Shown: piece after piece, positions 8,436-16,217 of the stretch | Layout of the letters: every line of letters starts with the position of its first letter | How positions within the stretch are numbered: the stretch's first letter is position 1 | Assembly (NCBI GenBank): GCA_009773805.1 | Contig: WTXA01000001.1 | Location: forward strand, 638,770 to 702,769 | Direction: 5' to 3' | DNA from: Fusobacteriota bacterium | GTDB lineage: Bacteria; Bacillota; TC1 | Length of the DNA: 64,000 nt | The notes under the pieces: model-generated | Databases searched by the model: none | The model's input: the letters and a program-made list of their open reading frames with translations, nothing else | Told to the model about the DNA's origin: nothing | Translations under genes and position numbers: made by a program

Positions 8436-9225
8436 CTATAATTCCTTTTGTATTGATAATAGTAACATGTCAGTACTAACACTGTCAGTATATCTTACAT
8501 AACATTTGTATTCACCATCAACCCAAGTAAAGGTTGTCCCATATTGATCCTTTTCTGTTTTGAATTTATCTTTGCCACTATATAGGTTATTATAATGAGC
8601 AACAACAACTTCTGGTGCCTCGATTGTTTGATAGGCTATACTATATTGTTTTAATTTATAGTAATTGTCTTCAAGGTATTTATACCTAAAGGCCGAATTA
8701 ACGAAGGCTTGGTCTATTAAATCATTTGGATACTCCCCAAAATATTTATTATCCTTAGCAAACTTATTCTTTGGTACACCAAAGCTAATATTTACAGTAG
8801 TCCCCAGGGCATCTTGAAACCCCTCGTCTGTGATGTTGACACTAACCCTTTGTTCACCAATAAGTCCTTCAAAACTATATTCATCGAAACTCGCTTCCTC
8901 ATCAACAGAGTCTAGTAAATCCTTATAGTAAACAGACAGCTCTTCTTTAGACGCCTTAGATTCAAACTCCGCCAGGTACATATCTTTACCAAATACCCAG
9001 TTAGCTTCCTCCTTGACCTCATAGCTACAATTATTGACTCTAAGGACTTCAAAGAGAGGCATGAAATCCAAAGGAAATCCTGAAAGCACCTTAATTTCTA
9101 CTTTATCTTCTTTCTCTGAATCCTGATTACTACAACCAGTCAGTACCCGATAACACAAGAAACGATATTATAACTATATAAAATAAATAAAGTAAGAATT
9201 TTCTATTCTTTTTAATATTAATCAT
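8436..9225 (-). pseudogene. Unknown lipoprotein gene, signal peptide frameshifted
   Basis: The long frame (8436-9158) encodes a hydrophilic protein of about 225 mature residues that I do not recognise. It begins with LTGCSNQ, a lipobox, but without a signal peptide. The signal peptide is present in another frame: ATG at 9225 gives MINIKKNRKFLLYLFYIVII followed by SFLVLS. Removing one G from the GGG (coding strand) at 9146-9148 joins them as ...SFLVLSVLTGCSNQ, a standard lipoprotein leader, and gives 262 codons in all. As written, the signal-peptide frame stops at TAG just after the shift. This is either a sequencing error or a one-base insertion that abolishes export. The gene follows ablB on the same strand. 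Confidence 0.75.
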
Positions 9226-9294
9226 ATTATCACATTTTCCTTATCATTTATTTAGTTTCAGTTTATACTAATGTCAATATTATGACAACCTATG

Positions 9295-10146
9295 TTAAAA
9301 ATTTTGATTTACTGACTTATACCATACATTCATGCTTTCGATTTCACCGGCTATATTAGTATTATTGACTAATGTTCCGGCATAGGTATATTTATTATTG
9401 CTGAAAGTCTTATTCATCCCGATTGATTTTGCCCTGGCAATAGTAAAGTAGGTAAGAATATCCTTTTCTTTAAGATCTTTTTCCATAGCTTCTAATAGTT
9501 GTCCAGCCAAACCCTGTTGACGATAATCTTGTAAAACTCCAAAGTCGGTTAGTTCTGCATAATTACTATCATAGTCACACTCTGCAGATGCAATAGCAAC
9601 CAACTTGCCCTTTATTCTTACACCATAGTAGTCAACTTGTTCGTGCATAGTTATTGCTATATAATCCTGATTAGTTATAGGAAAAGGATATGACTCAAAA
9701 ACCTGACTATACAATTGGATCATATCAGTAATATCTTCATTAGTCATCTTTTCAATTTTTCTAATTTTAATTTCTCTTTTTTCTTTTTTGCTCTTTTTGT
9801 TAACTTTCAAGGATTCATCAAGTATTTCATCAATATAATCCTTGTTTTTATCAATTCTTCTAGCCTCATCATAATACTTGCACATAAAATATCCAGTTTC
9901 AACACCATGAAACATATCAGGTATTTGAGCCTCCTCAATATAGTCATTGGCAATAAATTCTTTAACACTTCTTTCAGGTACTTTGACAATTATCTTCGTA
10001 TATTCATTTGATCTTGCCAAATTCTCCACTATCTCTATAATTTTGCTAGTATTCTTAGAATCCAATGACATAATATAGACCCTATTACTTAATTCCCCAT
10101 GTTGAATTGATGTATTCTCAATATTATCAATCTTATCAAAGCTCAT
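9295..10146 (-). CDS. ablB: Beta-lysine N6-acetyltransferase (AblB)
   Basis: The 283-residue protein ends in a GNAT domain (residues about 140-270) with the acetyl-CoA loop [18 protein letters not shown], where the Q/RxxGxA motif binds the pyrophosphate. The N-terminal half ([20 protein letters not shown], ...[15 protein letters not shown]) is typical of AblB. With AblA it makes N(epsilon)-acetyl-beta-lysine, a compatible solute for osmotic stress. The ATG at 10146 is preceded by GAGGAGGA, which lies inside the 3' end of ablA; the genes overlap by 11 bases. An upstream in-frame ATG at 10161 has no such site. Confidence 0.92.
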   Translation of the reverse strand: MSFDKIDNIENTSIQHGELSNRVYIMSLDSKNTSKIIEIVENLARSNEYTKIIVKVPERSVKEFIANDYIEEAQIPDMFHGVETGYFMCKYYDEARRIDKNKDYIDEILDESLKVNKKSKKEKREIKIRKIEKMTNEDITDMIQLYSQVFESYPFPITNQDYIAITMHEQVDYYGVRIKGKLVAIASAECDYDSNYAELTDFGVLQDYRQQGLAGQLLEAMEKDLKEKDILTYFTIARAKSIGMNKTFSNNKYTYAGTLVNNTNIAGEIESMNVWYKSVNQNF

Positions 10147-11442
10147 TCTTTTCCTCCTCACTAGGTGTTAGTGTAATCATTTCATCAAAGTTGGCTAATA
10201 GTTTAGCAACTCCAGTTGCTTTAGATTCTTCATCATCAATTTTTAAGACATTTTGCAAACTACAATCATCACAATGAAGATCACAGTTATGACTTGAGTA
10301 GTTATCAGGCTCATGATAGGTTGTTATTACCCCTTCATAATTTCTTAATATTACCTTGTTATCAGACCAAGAGATAAGATAATTGGGCATTACTGGTATC
10401 TTGCCACCACCTCCAGGTGCATCTATAACATAAGTAGGAACCGCAAAACCACTTGTATGGCCCCTAAGACTTTCCATGATTTCAATACCCTTACCAACAG
10501 ATGTTCTAAAATGTTCTAGCCCTTCTGATAAATCACACTGGTAAATATAGTATGGTCTTACTCTATTTGCAGTTAGTTGATGTACTAATCTCCTCATTAT
10601 TAGAGGACAATCATTCACCCCTGCTAGAAGAACAGATTGATTACCAAGAGGTATACCGGCAAAGGCTAATTTTTTTAGAGCTACTTTAGAATCTGTGGTT
10701 ATTTCTCTTGGATGATTAAAGTGTGTATTTATCCATATAGTACCATGTTTTTTTAATATTTCCACTAATTTATCCGTTATTCTAAAAGGCAGAACAACGG
10801 GAGTTCTTGTTCCAATTCTAATAATTTCAACATGTTTTATCTTTTCTAATTCTCCAAGCAACCAGTCAATTAATTCATCACTAAGTAAGAAAGGGTCGCC
10901 ACCAGATAAGAGAACATCTCTTACCTCAGGTGTATTTTTTATGTATTCAATTCCTTTTTTCATTTGTTCCTTGGATGGTATGTAATCATTATCTCCTACT
11001 TTTCTTTTTCTAGTACAGTGACGACAATACATAGCACAAACATTACTAACATGAAATAAGACTCTATCTGGGTAACGGTGCGTTATACCTTCTACAGGAC
11101 TATCCTTATCTTCAGCTAGGGGATCTTTCATATCATAATCTGCGATTTCCAACTCTCTTACATTAGCAAAGGCTTGCTTGAAAACAGGATCATTTTGATA
11201 ATCCTGTTTATTAATCAAAGATAAATAGTAAGGTGTGATAGACATAGGAAATTGATCTATCGTATGTTCAATTTTTTTTTTTCATTTTCACTAAAGCTGA
11301 TTCCTAGGATTTGTTCCACTTGTTGTACTGTTTTGATTGAATTTTTAGTTTGCCATTTCCAATTCTGCCATTTTTTAATTTGGTCTTCTAAAAGACTTTC
11401 CTTGTCAATCTTTCCCTTGGTTATTAATATTAATTCATCCAT
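10136..11442 (-). pseudogene. ablA: Lysine 2,3-aminomutase (AblA/KamA), split by a one-base frameshift
   Basis: Two adjacent frames make up one gene. ATG at 11442 (after GGAGGAAG) encodes the KamA N-terminus (WQNWKWQTKNSIKTVQQVEQ) and stops shortly after an A11 run (T11 on the plus strand, 11272-11282). The rest, from [10 protein letters not shown], contains the radical-SAM motif CAMYCRHC, the SAM-binding region [12 protein letters not shown], the PLP-lysine motif APGGGGK and the C-terminal zinc cysteines. Twelve A instead of eleven would give one 435-residue protein, the usual KamA size. The enzyme turns L-lysine into L-beta-lysine, the substrate of AblB. The defect could be a sequencing error, a true mutation, or a slippage site allowing some full-length product. 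Confidence 0.88.
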
Positions 11443-11454
11443 TTCTTCCTCCTT

Positions 11455-11700
11455 TAATAAAAAAACACTCTAACTCTTAAATAGAGTTAGAGTGTTTAAG
11501 CTTACCTGTAATTACAGTTCACCTTATACCATAACAATCGTATAGTATAGATTATCACCTTTCGATCCTAATCAAACCCCAGTTCTATAGTCCATTTTTC
11601 AACAGAAATTTCTGAATTTATATGGTAGACTTACTCCATCCCACATTCTTTAGAAGAACACGTAAAGAAACTCGCAAACCTCTTACTCAATCTGTTTACT
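11455..11700 (-). promoter_or_regulatory. Structured 5' leader of ablAB with terminator; unassigned riboswitch candidate
   Basis: Just before the ablA ribosome binding site is a 14-bp perfect hairpin (AAACACTCTAACTC / GAGTTAGAGTGTTT, about 11464-11498) followed by seven T on the minus strand: an intrinsic terminator placed before the gene. About 190 bases further upstream, GAGTAAGAG (near 11680-11688) can pair with CTCTAACTC of the terminator's 5' arm with one mismatch, giving a possible alternative fold. AGAGG-TTTGCGAG just beyond it recalls the lysine riboswitch (L-box) core, which would suit a lysine-consuming enzyme, but other conserved L-box parts are not evident to me. Class unassigned. 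Confidence 0.55.
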
Positions 11701-11809
11701 TCAAGCTACTAGTATGGTTATTTTTCAATATCCTTCTATAATTATAAAATATTTCAACTTTTTTGTCAAAACCACGAATACATAATAAGTTATACTTAAT
11801 CCTTTTTCA

Positions 11810-11838
11810 TTGTCTAATTATTCACTTAATGATAAAAT
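11810..11838 (+). promoter_or_regulatory. Sigma-A-type promoter of the amidohydrolase gene
   Basis: TTGTCT and TAAAAT are separated by 17 bases, about 110 bases before the ATG at 11947. The rest of 11700-11946 is AT-rich and shows no other clear signal, apart from AAAGGAGTG before the start codon. Confidence 0.6.
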
Positions 11839-11946
11839 TTAGGGAGTTGAATAATTCTCTACAAAAACTAAGAACTTCATTAAATAGTTTGAAAAGCTTG
11901 TAACAAGAAAACATTCGATTCAATAATATTAAAGGAGTGATACCAA

Positions 11947-13311
11947 ATGATTGATGTACTAATTCAAAACGCCACAATTGTAACTGTCAATAAAGGGGAA
12001 ATTCTAAAAAATAGCTCAATTGCTATTGATGGAGATAGAATTATAGATATAGGTGACAGCAAAGAACTTTCATTAAAATACCCGGAAGTTAAAAAATTGA
12101 TTGACGCTAGTGAGAAAGTTGTTTTCCCTGGATTCGTCAACACCCACAACCACCTATTCCAAACATTATTTAAAGGTTTAGGAGATGATATGGTCATTGC
12201 AGATTGGCTTAAAAAAGTGGCTTATCCACTTTCAACCAATCTTACAGAAGAACTAGCCTATAAGGGTGCTATGCTTGGGCTTATGGAAAGCCTGCATAGT
12301 GGCATAACAACATCTTTAGACTATATGTATGCCCATCCAGTTAAAAACCTGTCTGACGCAGTAATAAAGGCTATGAACGACCTTAAAGTCAGAGGTATCT
12401 ATGCAAGAGGTTTTCTAAATAGCGGAGAATCACATGGAGCACAAAAAGCACTATTTGAAACACCAGAAGAAGTTGAAAAGGACTTTAGAGAACTAGTAGC
12501 TAAAACCAAGGACACCAATAATGGCAGAATCAAAATTTGGCTTGCTCCTTCTAACCCTTGGGCAAATACTAAGGAAATGTTATTAAAGACTTGGGAACTT
12601 GCCAAGGAATTTAATACTGGCTATACAATCCATATTTCTGAAACTGAAGCTCCAAGAAGATTCACCAAGGAAATTCATGGATATGATGATACTGAGTTAC
12701 TTGAAGTTTTAGGTATTGTTGGACCAAATGTACTATGTGTTCATTGTGTTGCAATCAACGATAAGGATATTGCGATGTTCAAGAAATATGATATGAAAAT
12801 ATCTCATAACCCTGTTTGTAATATGTATCTTGCTTCAGGTGTTGCGCCTGTACCTCAAATGATCAATGAAGGTATTACAGTTAGTATAGGACTTGATGGT
12901 GCTGCCAGCAATAATTCACAAGATATGATTGAATCAATGAAAACTACAGCCTTACTTCATAAAGTAAGTTCTAGAGATCCAAAAATTCTATCTGCTCAGA
13001 AAGTACTGGAGATGGCCACTATTGATGGTGCTAAGGCTTTAGGTATGGAAAAGGAAATCGGCTCTATTGAAATAGGTAAGAAAGCTGACCTAGTTATATT
13101 CAATCCTAACCTGGCTTCTAAATCTACCCCAATGCACAATCCTATTTCTACTCTAGTTTATTCATCATCAGAAAGAAATGTTGAGACAGTTCTAGTTGAT
13201 GGTAACATAGTTCTAGAAGATGGTAAGATTATTGGTATTGATGAAAGAGCCTTCTGCAAGGATGCACAAGAAATTTCATTAGAATTAGCCAAAAGAGTAT
13301 ACCCAAAGTAA
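11947..13311 (+). CDS. Amidohydrolase of the MTA/SAH or guanine-type deaminase group
   Basis: The 454-residue enzyme has the metal-dependent deaminase layout: N-terminal beta part, metal motif FVNTHNHLFQT (HxH, about residues 66-76), central HISETEAPRRF and VHCVAIND histidines, and SIGLDGAASNN with the catalytic Asp. C-terminal GSIEIGKKADLVIFN is the family tail. This group (TrzN/MtaD/SsnA-like) removes amino or halide groups from purine- or triazine-like rings. A molybdenum hydroxylase operon lies 1.5 kb away, and the same pairing occurs in purine breakdown, so a purine such as guanine or 8-oxoguanine is a plausible substrate. That is inference; the sequence alone does not fix the substrate. 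Confidence 0.8.
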   Translation: MIDVLIQNATIVTVNKGEILKNSSIAIDGDRIIDIGDSKELSLKYPEVKKLIDASEKVVFPGFVNTHNHLFQTLFKGLGDDMVIADWLKKVAYPLSTNLTEELAYKGAMLGLMESLHSGITTSLDYMYAHPVKNLSDAVIKAMNDLKVRGIYARGFLNSGESHGAQKALFETPEEVEKDFRELVAKTKDTNNGRIKIWLAPSNPWANTKEMLLKTWELAKEFNTGYTIHISETEAPRRFTKEIHGYDDTELLEVLGIVGPNVLCVHCVAINDKDIAMFKKYDMKISHNPVCNMYLASGVAPVPQMINEGITVSIGLDGAASNNSQDMIESMKTTALLHKVSSRDPKILSAQKVLEMATIDGAKALGMEKEIGSIEIGKKADLVIFNPNLASKSTPMHNPISTLVYSSSERNVETVLVDGNIVLEDGKIIGIDERAFCKDAQEISLELAKRVYPK

Positions 13312-13343
13312 AAGAAAATAACAAAAAGAAACAAATACAAAAA

Positions 13344-13377
13344 GAAAACAACCATCTGTGGACAGATGGTTGTTTTC
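13344..13377. terminator. Bidirectional terminator
   Basis: A perfect 15-bp hairpin (GAAAACAACCATCTG / CAGATGGTTGTTTTC, loop TGGA) lies between two convergent genes, with T-rich flanks in both directions. Confidence 0.9.
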
Positions 13378-13394
13378 TTTGTTACTCATTTTCT

Positions 13395-14042
13395 TTATTC
13401 AAATAACCAATTAGGAGAAAAATTATCAAATATTTTTTTAAACCCTTTTATAAAATAGCCTGTTGAAACTGCTACAACAACTGTTGCTATACCAACTCCT
13501 CGAACCTCTCCGAATACTAATAGGGATAAAGTTACTCCAACTAGCATAATTGAGACATCCATCATAATCTTAACATTCCCGAATTTAGTCTTAAACCTTT
13601 CAGCAATAGCCATTACAAGACCTTCACAAGGATTAATTATCACATCAGCAACAATCTGCATGTATATTCCTAAAGCCATCAATAGACAACCGACAATAAG
13701 TAATAGCAATTGGCTAACAATAGAACCTGGTACTAGATTACTAAATACAGCAAAACCAAAATCAATAAAATAACCAAAGAAGGGAACAATCAATATTTGC
13801 AATAGTATGTCTCTATTAAAGCCTTTTCTTTGTATTAGTATTTCTATTAGCACAAAACTTAGGTTTAATATGTTGGCTACCATGCCAAAGGATATTGGAA
13901 AACCTCCTGATAATACCAATGGTATCACTGATATTGGAGTGGTTCCAAGTCCCATCTTGGTGCTTAGGGCTATACCTAGACCAATTAGTAAAATGCCAGT
14001 AAGAAATATTACATAGCGTAAAATCATTTTTGTTTTAAACAT
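13395..14042 (-). CDS. YczE/YitT-like membrane protein
   Basis: The 215-residue protein has about five hydrophobic segments. Motifs GLGIALSTKMGLGTTPISVI and INPCEGLVMAIAERFKTKFG are typical of the YczE/YyaS group. Members are integral membrane proteins of unknown transport function. GAGGT precedes the ATG at 14042, which I prefer over an in-frame ATG at 14057. The upstream region carries one copy of a duplicated promoter-leader-hairpin element, the other copy lying before the molybdenum hydroxylase operon. That shared leader suggests common regulation, perhaps by a purine or cofactor; this is inference. Confidence 0.78.
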   Translation of the reverse strand: MFKTKMILRYVIFLTGILLIGLGIALSTKMGLGTTPISVIPLVLSGGFPISFGMVANILNLSFVLIEILIQRKGFNRDILLQILIVPFFGYFIDFGFAVFSNLVPGSIVSQLLLLIVGCLLMALGIYMQIVADVIINPCEGLVMAIAERFKTKFGNVKIMMDVSIMLVGVTLSLLVFGEVRGVGIATVVVAVSTGYFIKGFKKIFDNFSPNWLFE

Positions 14043-14092
14043 AATTACCTCTTTCATAAATATTTTAATATTGGAAACCTAGAAAATTTCAT

Positions 14093-14174
14093 AAAAAAAA
14101 TGAGGGATTGAACGCCCTCATTACTCATGTTTTCAATATCTTCTTATATTTAATTTTTAGATAACTCTTTATTT
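14093..14174 (-). ncRNA. Leader element copy A (hairpin with possible loop pseudoknot)
   Basis: A transcript from the promoter at 14175-14203 would run about 75 bases into an 8-bp hairpin (AATGAGGG/CCCTCATT, 14099-14122) followed by a run of T on the minus strand. The hairpin loop holds TTCAAT, and ATTGAA lies about ten bases upstream (14132-14137), so loop and upstream strand can pair as a pseudoknot or as an alternative fold. A second copy with the same parts lies at 18614-18690. Both precede minus-strand genes (yczE-like here). It could be a small RNA or a premature-termination riboswitch. I do not recognise the class. Confidence 0.55.
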
Positions 14175-14203
14175 ATTATATCATAGCTACAGACTTATGA
14201 CAA
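14175..14203 (-). promoter_or_regulatory. Strong promoter of leader element A
   Basis: On the minus strand TTGTCA (14198-14203) and TATAAT (14175-14180) are exactly 17 bases apart. It lies after the RelE-type gene and reads toward the leader and yczE-like gene. Confidence 0.75.
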
Positions 14204-14214
14204 CCAACAATTAA

Positions 14215-14481
14215 TTATTCATAGATATCACTTCTATGACCAACTTCAACTATAGTAATTGTTACTAATCCATCATCAATTTTTGCTAATATCCTATAAT
14301 TACCAACCATATACCTCCATTTATCATTCATGCTCCCTCGAAGTGCCTTCCCAAAAAGTCTGGGATTCTCACAACCCACAAGCTTGGTATCAATATATGA
14401 AATAATGAACGACAAGATACCCTTATCAAGTTTTTTCAATTGCCTTACAGCGTACGTGGTATATTCCACCCGATACTTCAT
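14215..14481 (-). CDS. RelE/ParE-type toxin
   Basis: The 88-residue basic protein has the RelE/ParE fold signature: YTTYAVRQLKKLDKG, GKALRGSMNDKWRYMVGNYRILAKID and a terminal VEVGHRSDIYE. The conserved Arg/Lys residues and the C-terminal HRxxxY fit ribosome-dependent mRNA interferases of the RelE branch. Its ATG overlaps the stop of the antitoxin gene by four bases (ATGA). Target and activity are inferred from the family. Confidence 0.88.
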   Translation of the reverse strand: MKYRVEYTTYAVRQLKKLDKGILSFIISYIDTKLVGCENPRLFGKALRGSMNDKWRYMVGNYRILAKIDDGLVTITIVEVGHRSDIYE

Positions 14482-14696
14482 AAGCCAAGTTCTCTTTTCA
14501 AATCCTCATGACTAACCCTATCCTTGCCATTTTCCATTTTCCAAACCTTATCAAAAAGAGTTAAATCATAGTCTTCCTCGATTTTTTCAATAACAGCCTC
14601 TCGGACCAAGGAAGATAAATCAATACTATTTAACTCTGCATATTTTCTAATTAATTTATCATCTTTTTCACTTAATCTAACCGATATAGTTCCCAT
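14478..14696 (-). CDS. Ribbon-helix-helix antitoxin partner of RelE-type toxin
   Basis: This 72-residue protein begins MGTISVRLSEKDDKLIRKYA, the beta strand plus helix of a ribbon-helix-helix DNA-binding domain. Its acidic C-terminal half (LFDKVWKMENGKDRVSHEDL) should wrap the toxin. It is the first gene of the pair, and a tandem 10-bp repeat lies 18 bases upstream, where such antitoxins usually bind to repress their own operon. GAGGAGG precedes the ATG. Confidence 0.87.
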   Translation of the reverse strand: MGTISVRLSEKDDKLIRKYAELNSIDLSSLVREAVIEKIEEDYDLTLFDKVWKMENGKDRVSHEDLKRELGL

Positions 14697-14713
14697 AACA
14701 AAACCTCCTCACC

Positions 14714-14733
14714 TTGTATTACATTGTATTACA
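14714..14733. promoter_or_regulatory. Tandem 10-bp operator of the toxin-antitoxin pair
   Basis: TTGTATTACA occurs twice in direct tandem immediately before the antitoxin ribosome binding site. Tandem direct repeats one helical turn apart are the usual target of ribbon-helix-helix antitoxins. On the minus strand the repeat contains a TACAAT that could be the -10 element. Confidence 0.65.
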
Positions 14734-14780
14734 GGATTTTCTATAGAATACCACTATATTAAATATCTGTCAATAAAATA

Positions 14781-14807
14781 GCAGGCAAGAAATTACTCCT
14801 TGCCTGC
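14781..14807 (-). terminator. Terminator of the molybdenum hydroxylase operon
   Basis: GCAGGCAAG and CTTGCCTGC form a 9-bp stem 22 bases after the iron-sulfur subunit's stop codon, followed by TATTTTATTG on the minus strand. Confidence 0.75.
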
Positions 14808-14828
14808 CGATAAAACATTCTCTATAAG

Positions 14829-15329
14829 TTATTTTTTAACTCTACAAACATCATAGACATAATAATCCTTAGCAGCATCCTCTATGGCATCAACTATCTG
14901 ACTATAACCAGTGCAACGACATAGATTACCAGAAATCGCAGTCTTTATTTCTTCCCTAGTAGGTTTATCATTAACATCCAAGAAAGCCTTAGCACTCATA
15001 ACTAAACCAGGAGTACAAAAACCACACTGTAAGGCACTATGCTCAATAAACTTTTCTTGGAGAATATGAAGCTCTCCATTATCGCCACCTAAACCTTCAA
15101 TAGTCTCAATAACCTTACCTTCCATAGAAGCAGCAAGAATCATACAAGAATTTACAGCCTCTCCATCAACAATAACAGTACAAGCCCCACACTCACCAAC
15201 ACCACAACCTTCCTTGGTACCAGTAAGTTCAAGATTATCTCTAAGAGTATCAAGTAAACGAGCATTAGGCTCAACCAAAATACTTACAACTTCACCATTC
15301 ACAATCATATTAACATTTATCTTATTCAT
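14829..15329 (-). CDS. Molybdenum hydroxylase, [2Fe-2S] subunit
   Basis: The 166-residue protein carries two iron-sulfur sites: plant-type ferredoxin cysteines at 42, 47, 50 and 62 (EGCGVGECGACTVIVDG), and the helical-domain cysteines at 102, 105, 137 and 139 (LQCGFCTPG and NLCRCTGY). This is the standard small subunit of xanthine dehydrogenase-family enzymes; it passes electrons from molybdopterin to FAD. It is the last gene of the three-gene operon and starts directly after the FAD-subunit stop codon. Confidence 0.95.
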   Translation of the reverse strand: MNKINVNMIVNGEVVSILVEPNARLLDTLRDNLELTGTKEGCGVGECGACTVIVDGEAVNSCMILAASMEGKVIETIEGLGGDNGELHILQEKFIEHSALQCGFCTPGLVMSAKAFLDVNDKPTREEIKTAISGNLCRCTGYSQIVDAIEDAAKDYYVYDVCRVKK

Positions 15330-16199
15330 TTATTCAACCTCCAAAGCTTGACTCAAAGCCCTTGTAGTCAAAGACTCAATAGCAGGCTTCTTAAATTCAG
15401 TAGATGGTCGTATTCCAGTACGATTAATCATTTCTTCAGACACCTTCTTACCAGCCTCAACCAACAATTCTCTAGTTGGAACCTTACCAAGTAATACATC
15501 CTCAGCTATCTTAACCCTGTCAGGAACAGCAAAAATACAACCAGGAGCTATCCTAACATCACTAACAAAACCCATACTATCTACTACTACAATAACACCA
15601 ACATTCATCCTAGAAATTGCCAAAGCTTTTCTTCTTCCTAACTTAAGGAATACCGATTTAGCTTCAGTTGGCATTTTCTTAAAACTAATTTCAGTAATTA
15701 TCTCATCAACTTTTAATGTAGTCTTATAGGAATTGGCAAAAATTGATTTTAATAAAACAGTTCTTTCACCACTAGTACCCACTACCTTAACCTCAGCATC
15801 CAAAGCAATCAATGGAGGCACAGGATCAGAAGCAGGAGAAGCATTACCAATACTACCACCAATCGTTCCCATATTCCTTATTTGAGGAGAGCCTACTGTA
15901 GAAGATGCCTCACAGAAAAAAGGAGCATACTTTTGCAAAATTTTAGATTTAACAATATCAGTATGAGATGACAAAGCACCAATACAAATACTATCTCCAT
16001 CTTCCTTAATATATTTCATTTCCTTTAAGTGACCTATATCAATAATATACTTAATATTAGCCCACTTTTTATCTTCATCACGAATTTGTACCATCAAATC
16101 AGTTCCACCAGCAATAACTTTAGCACTATCACCATGTAGGGCTAATAGTTCACAAGCTTCTTTCACTGAAGCTGGTCTTAAATAATCATATTTAAACAT
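15330..16199 (-). CDS. Molybdenum hydroxylase, FAD-binding subunit
   Basis: The 289-residue protein has the FAD motifs VIAGGTDLMVQIRDE (about residues 28-42) and MGTIGGSIGNASPASDPVPP (about 108-127), as in CoxM/XdhB. It takes electrons from the iron-sulfur subunit and passes them to an acceptor such as NAD+. It lies 18 bases after the large subunit gene and abuts the small subunit gene, giving the order large-medium-small. Length is normal. Confidence 0.95.
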   Translation of the reverse strand: MFKYDYLRPASVKEACELLALHGDSAKVIAGGTDLMVQIRDEDKKWANIKYIIDIGHLKEMKYIKEDGDSICIGALSSHTDIVKSKILQKYAPFFCEASSTVGSPQIRNMGTIGGSIGNASPASDPVPPLIALDAEVKVVGTSGERTVLLKSIFANSYKTTLKVDEIITEISFKKMPTEAKSVFLKLGRRKALAISRMNVGVIVVVDSMGFVSDVRIAPGCIFAVPDRVKIAEDVLLGKVPTRELLVEAGKKVSEEMINRTGIRPSTEFKKPAIESLTTRALSQALEVE

Positions 16200-16217
16200 A
16201 ACATCCTCCAGTAATCA

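Noticed and set aside
11455..11700. Canonical lysine riboswitch
   Set aside because: Only an AGAGG...GCGA-like stretch fits; I could not find the rest of the conserved core (for example a GCCGAAG-like part), so I do not call it.
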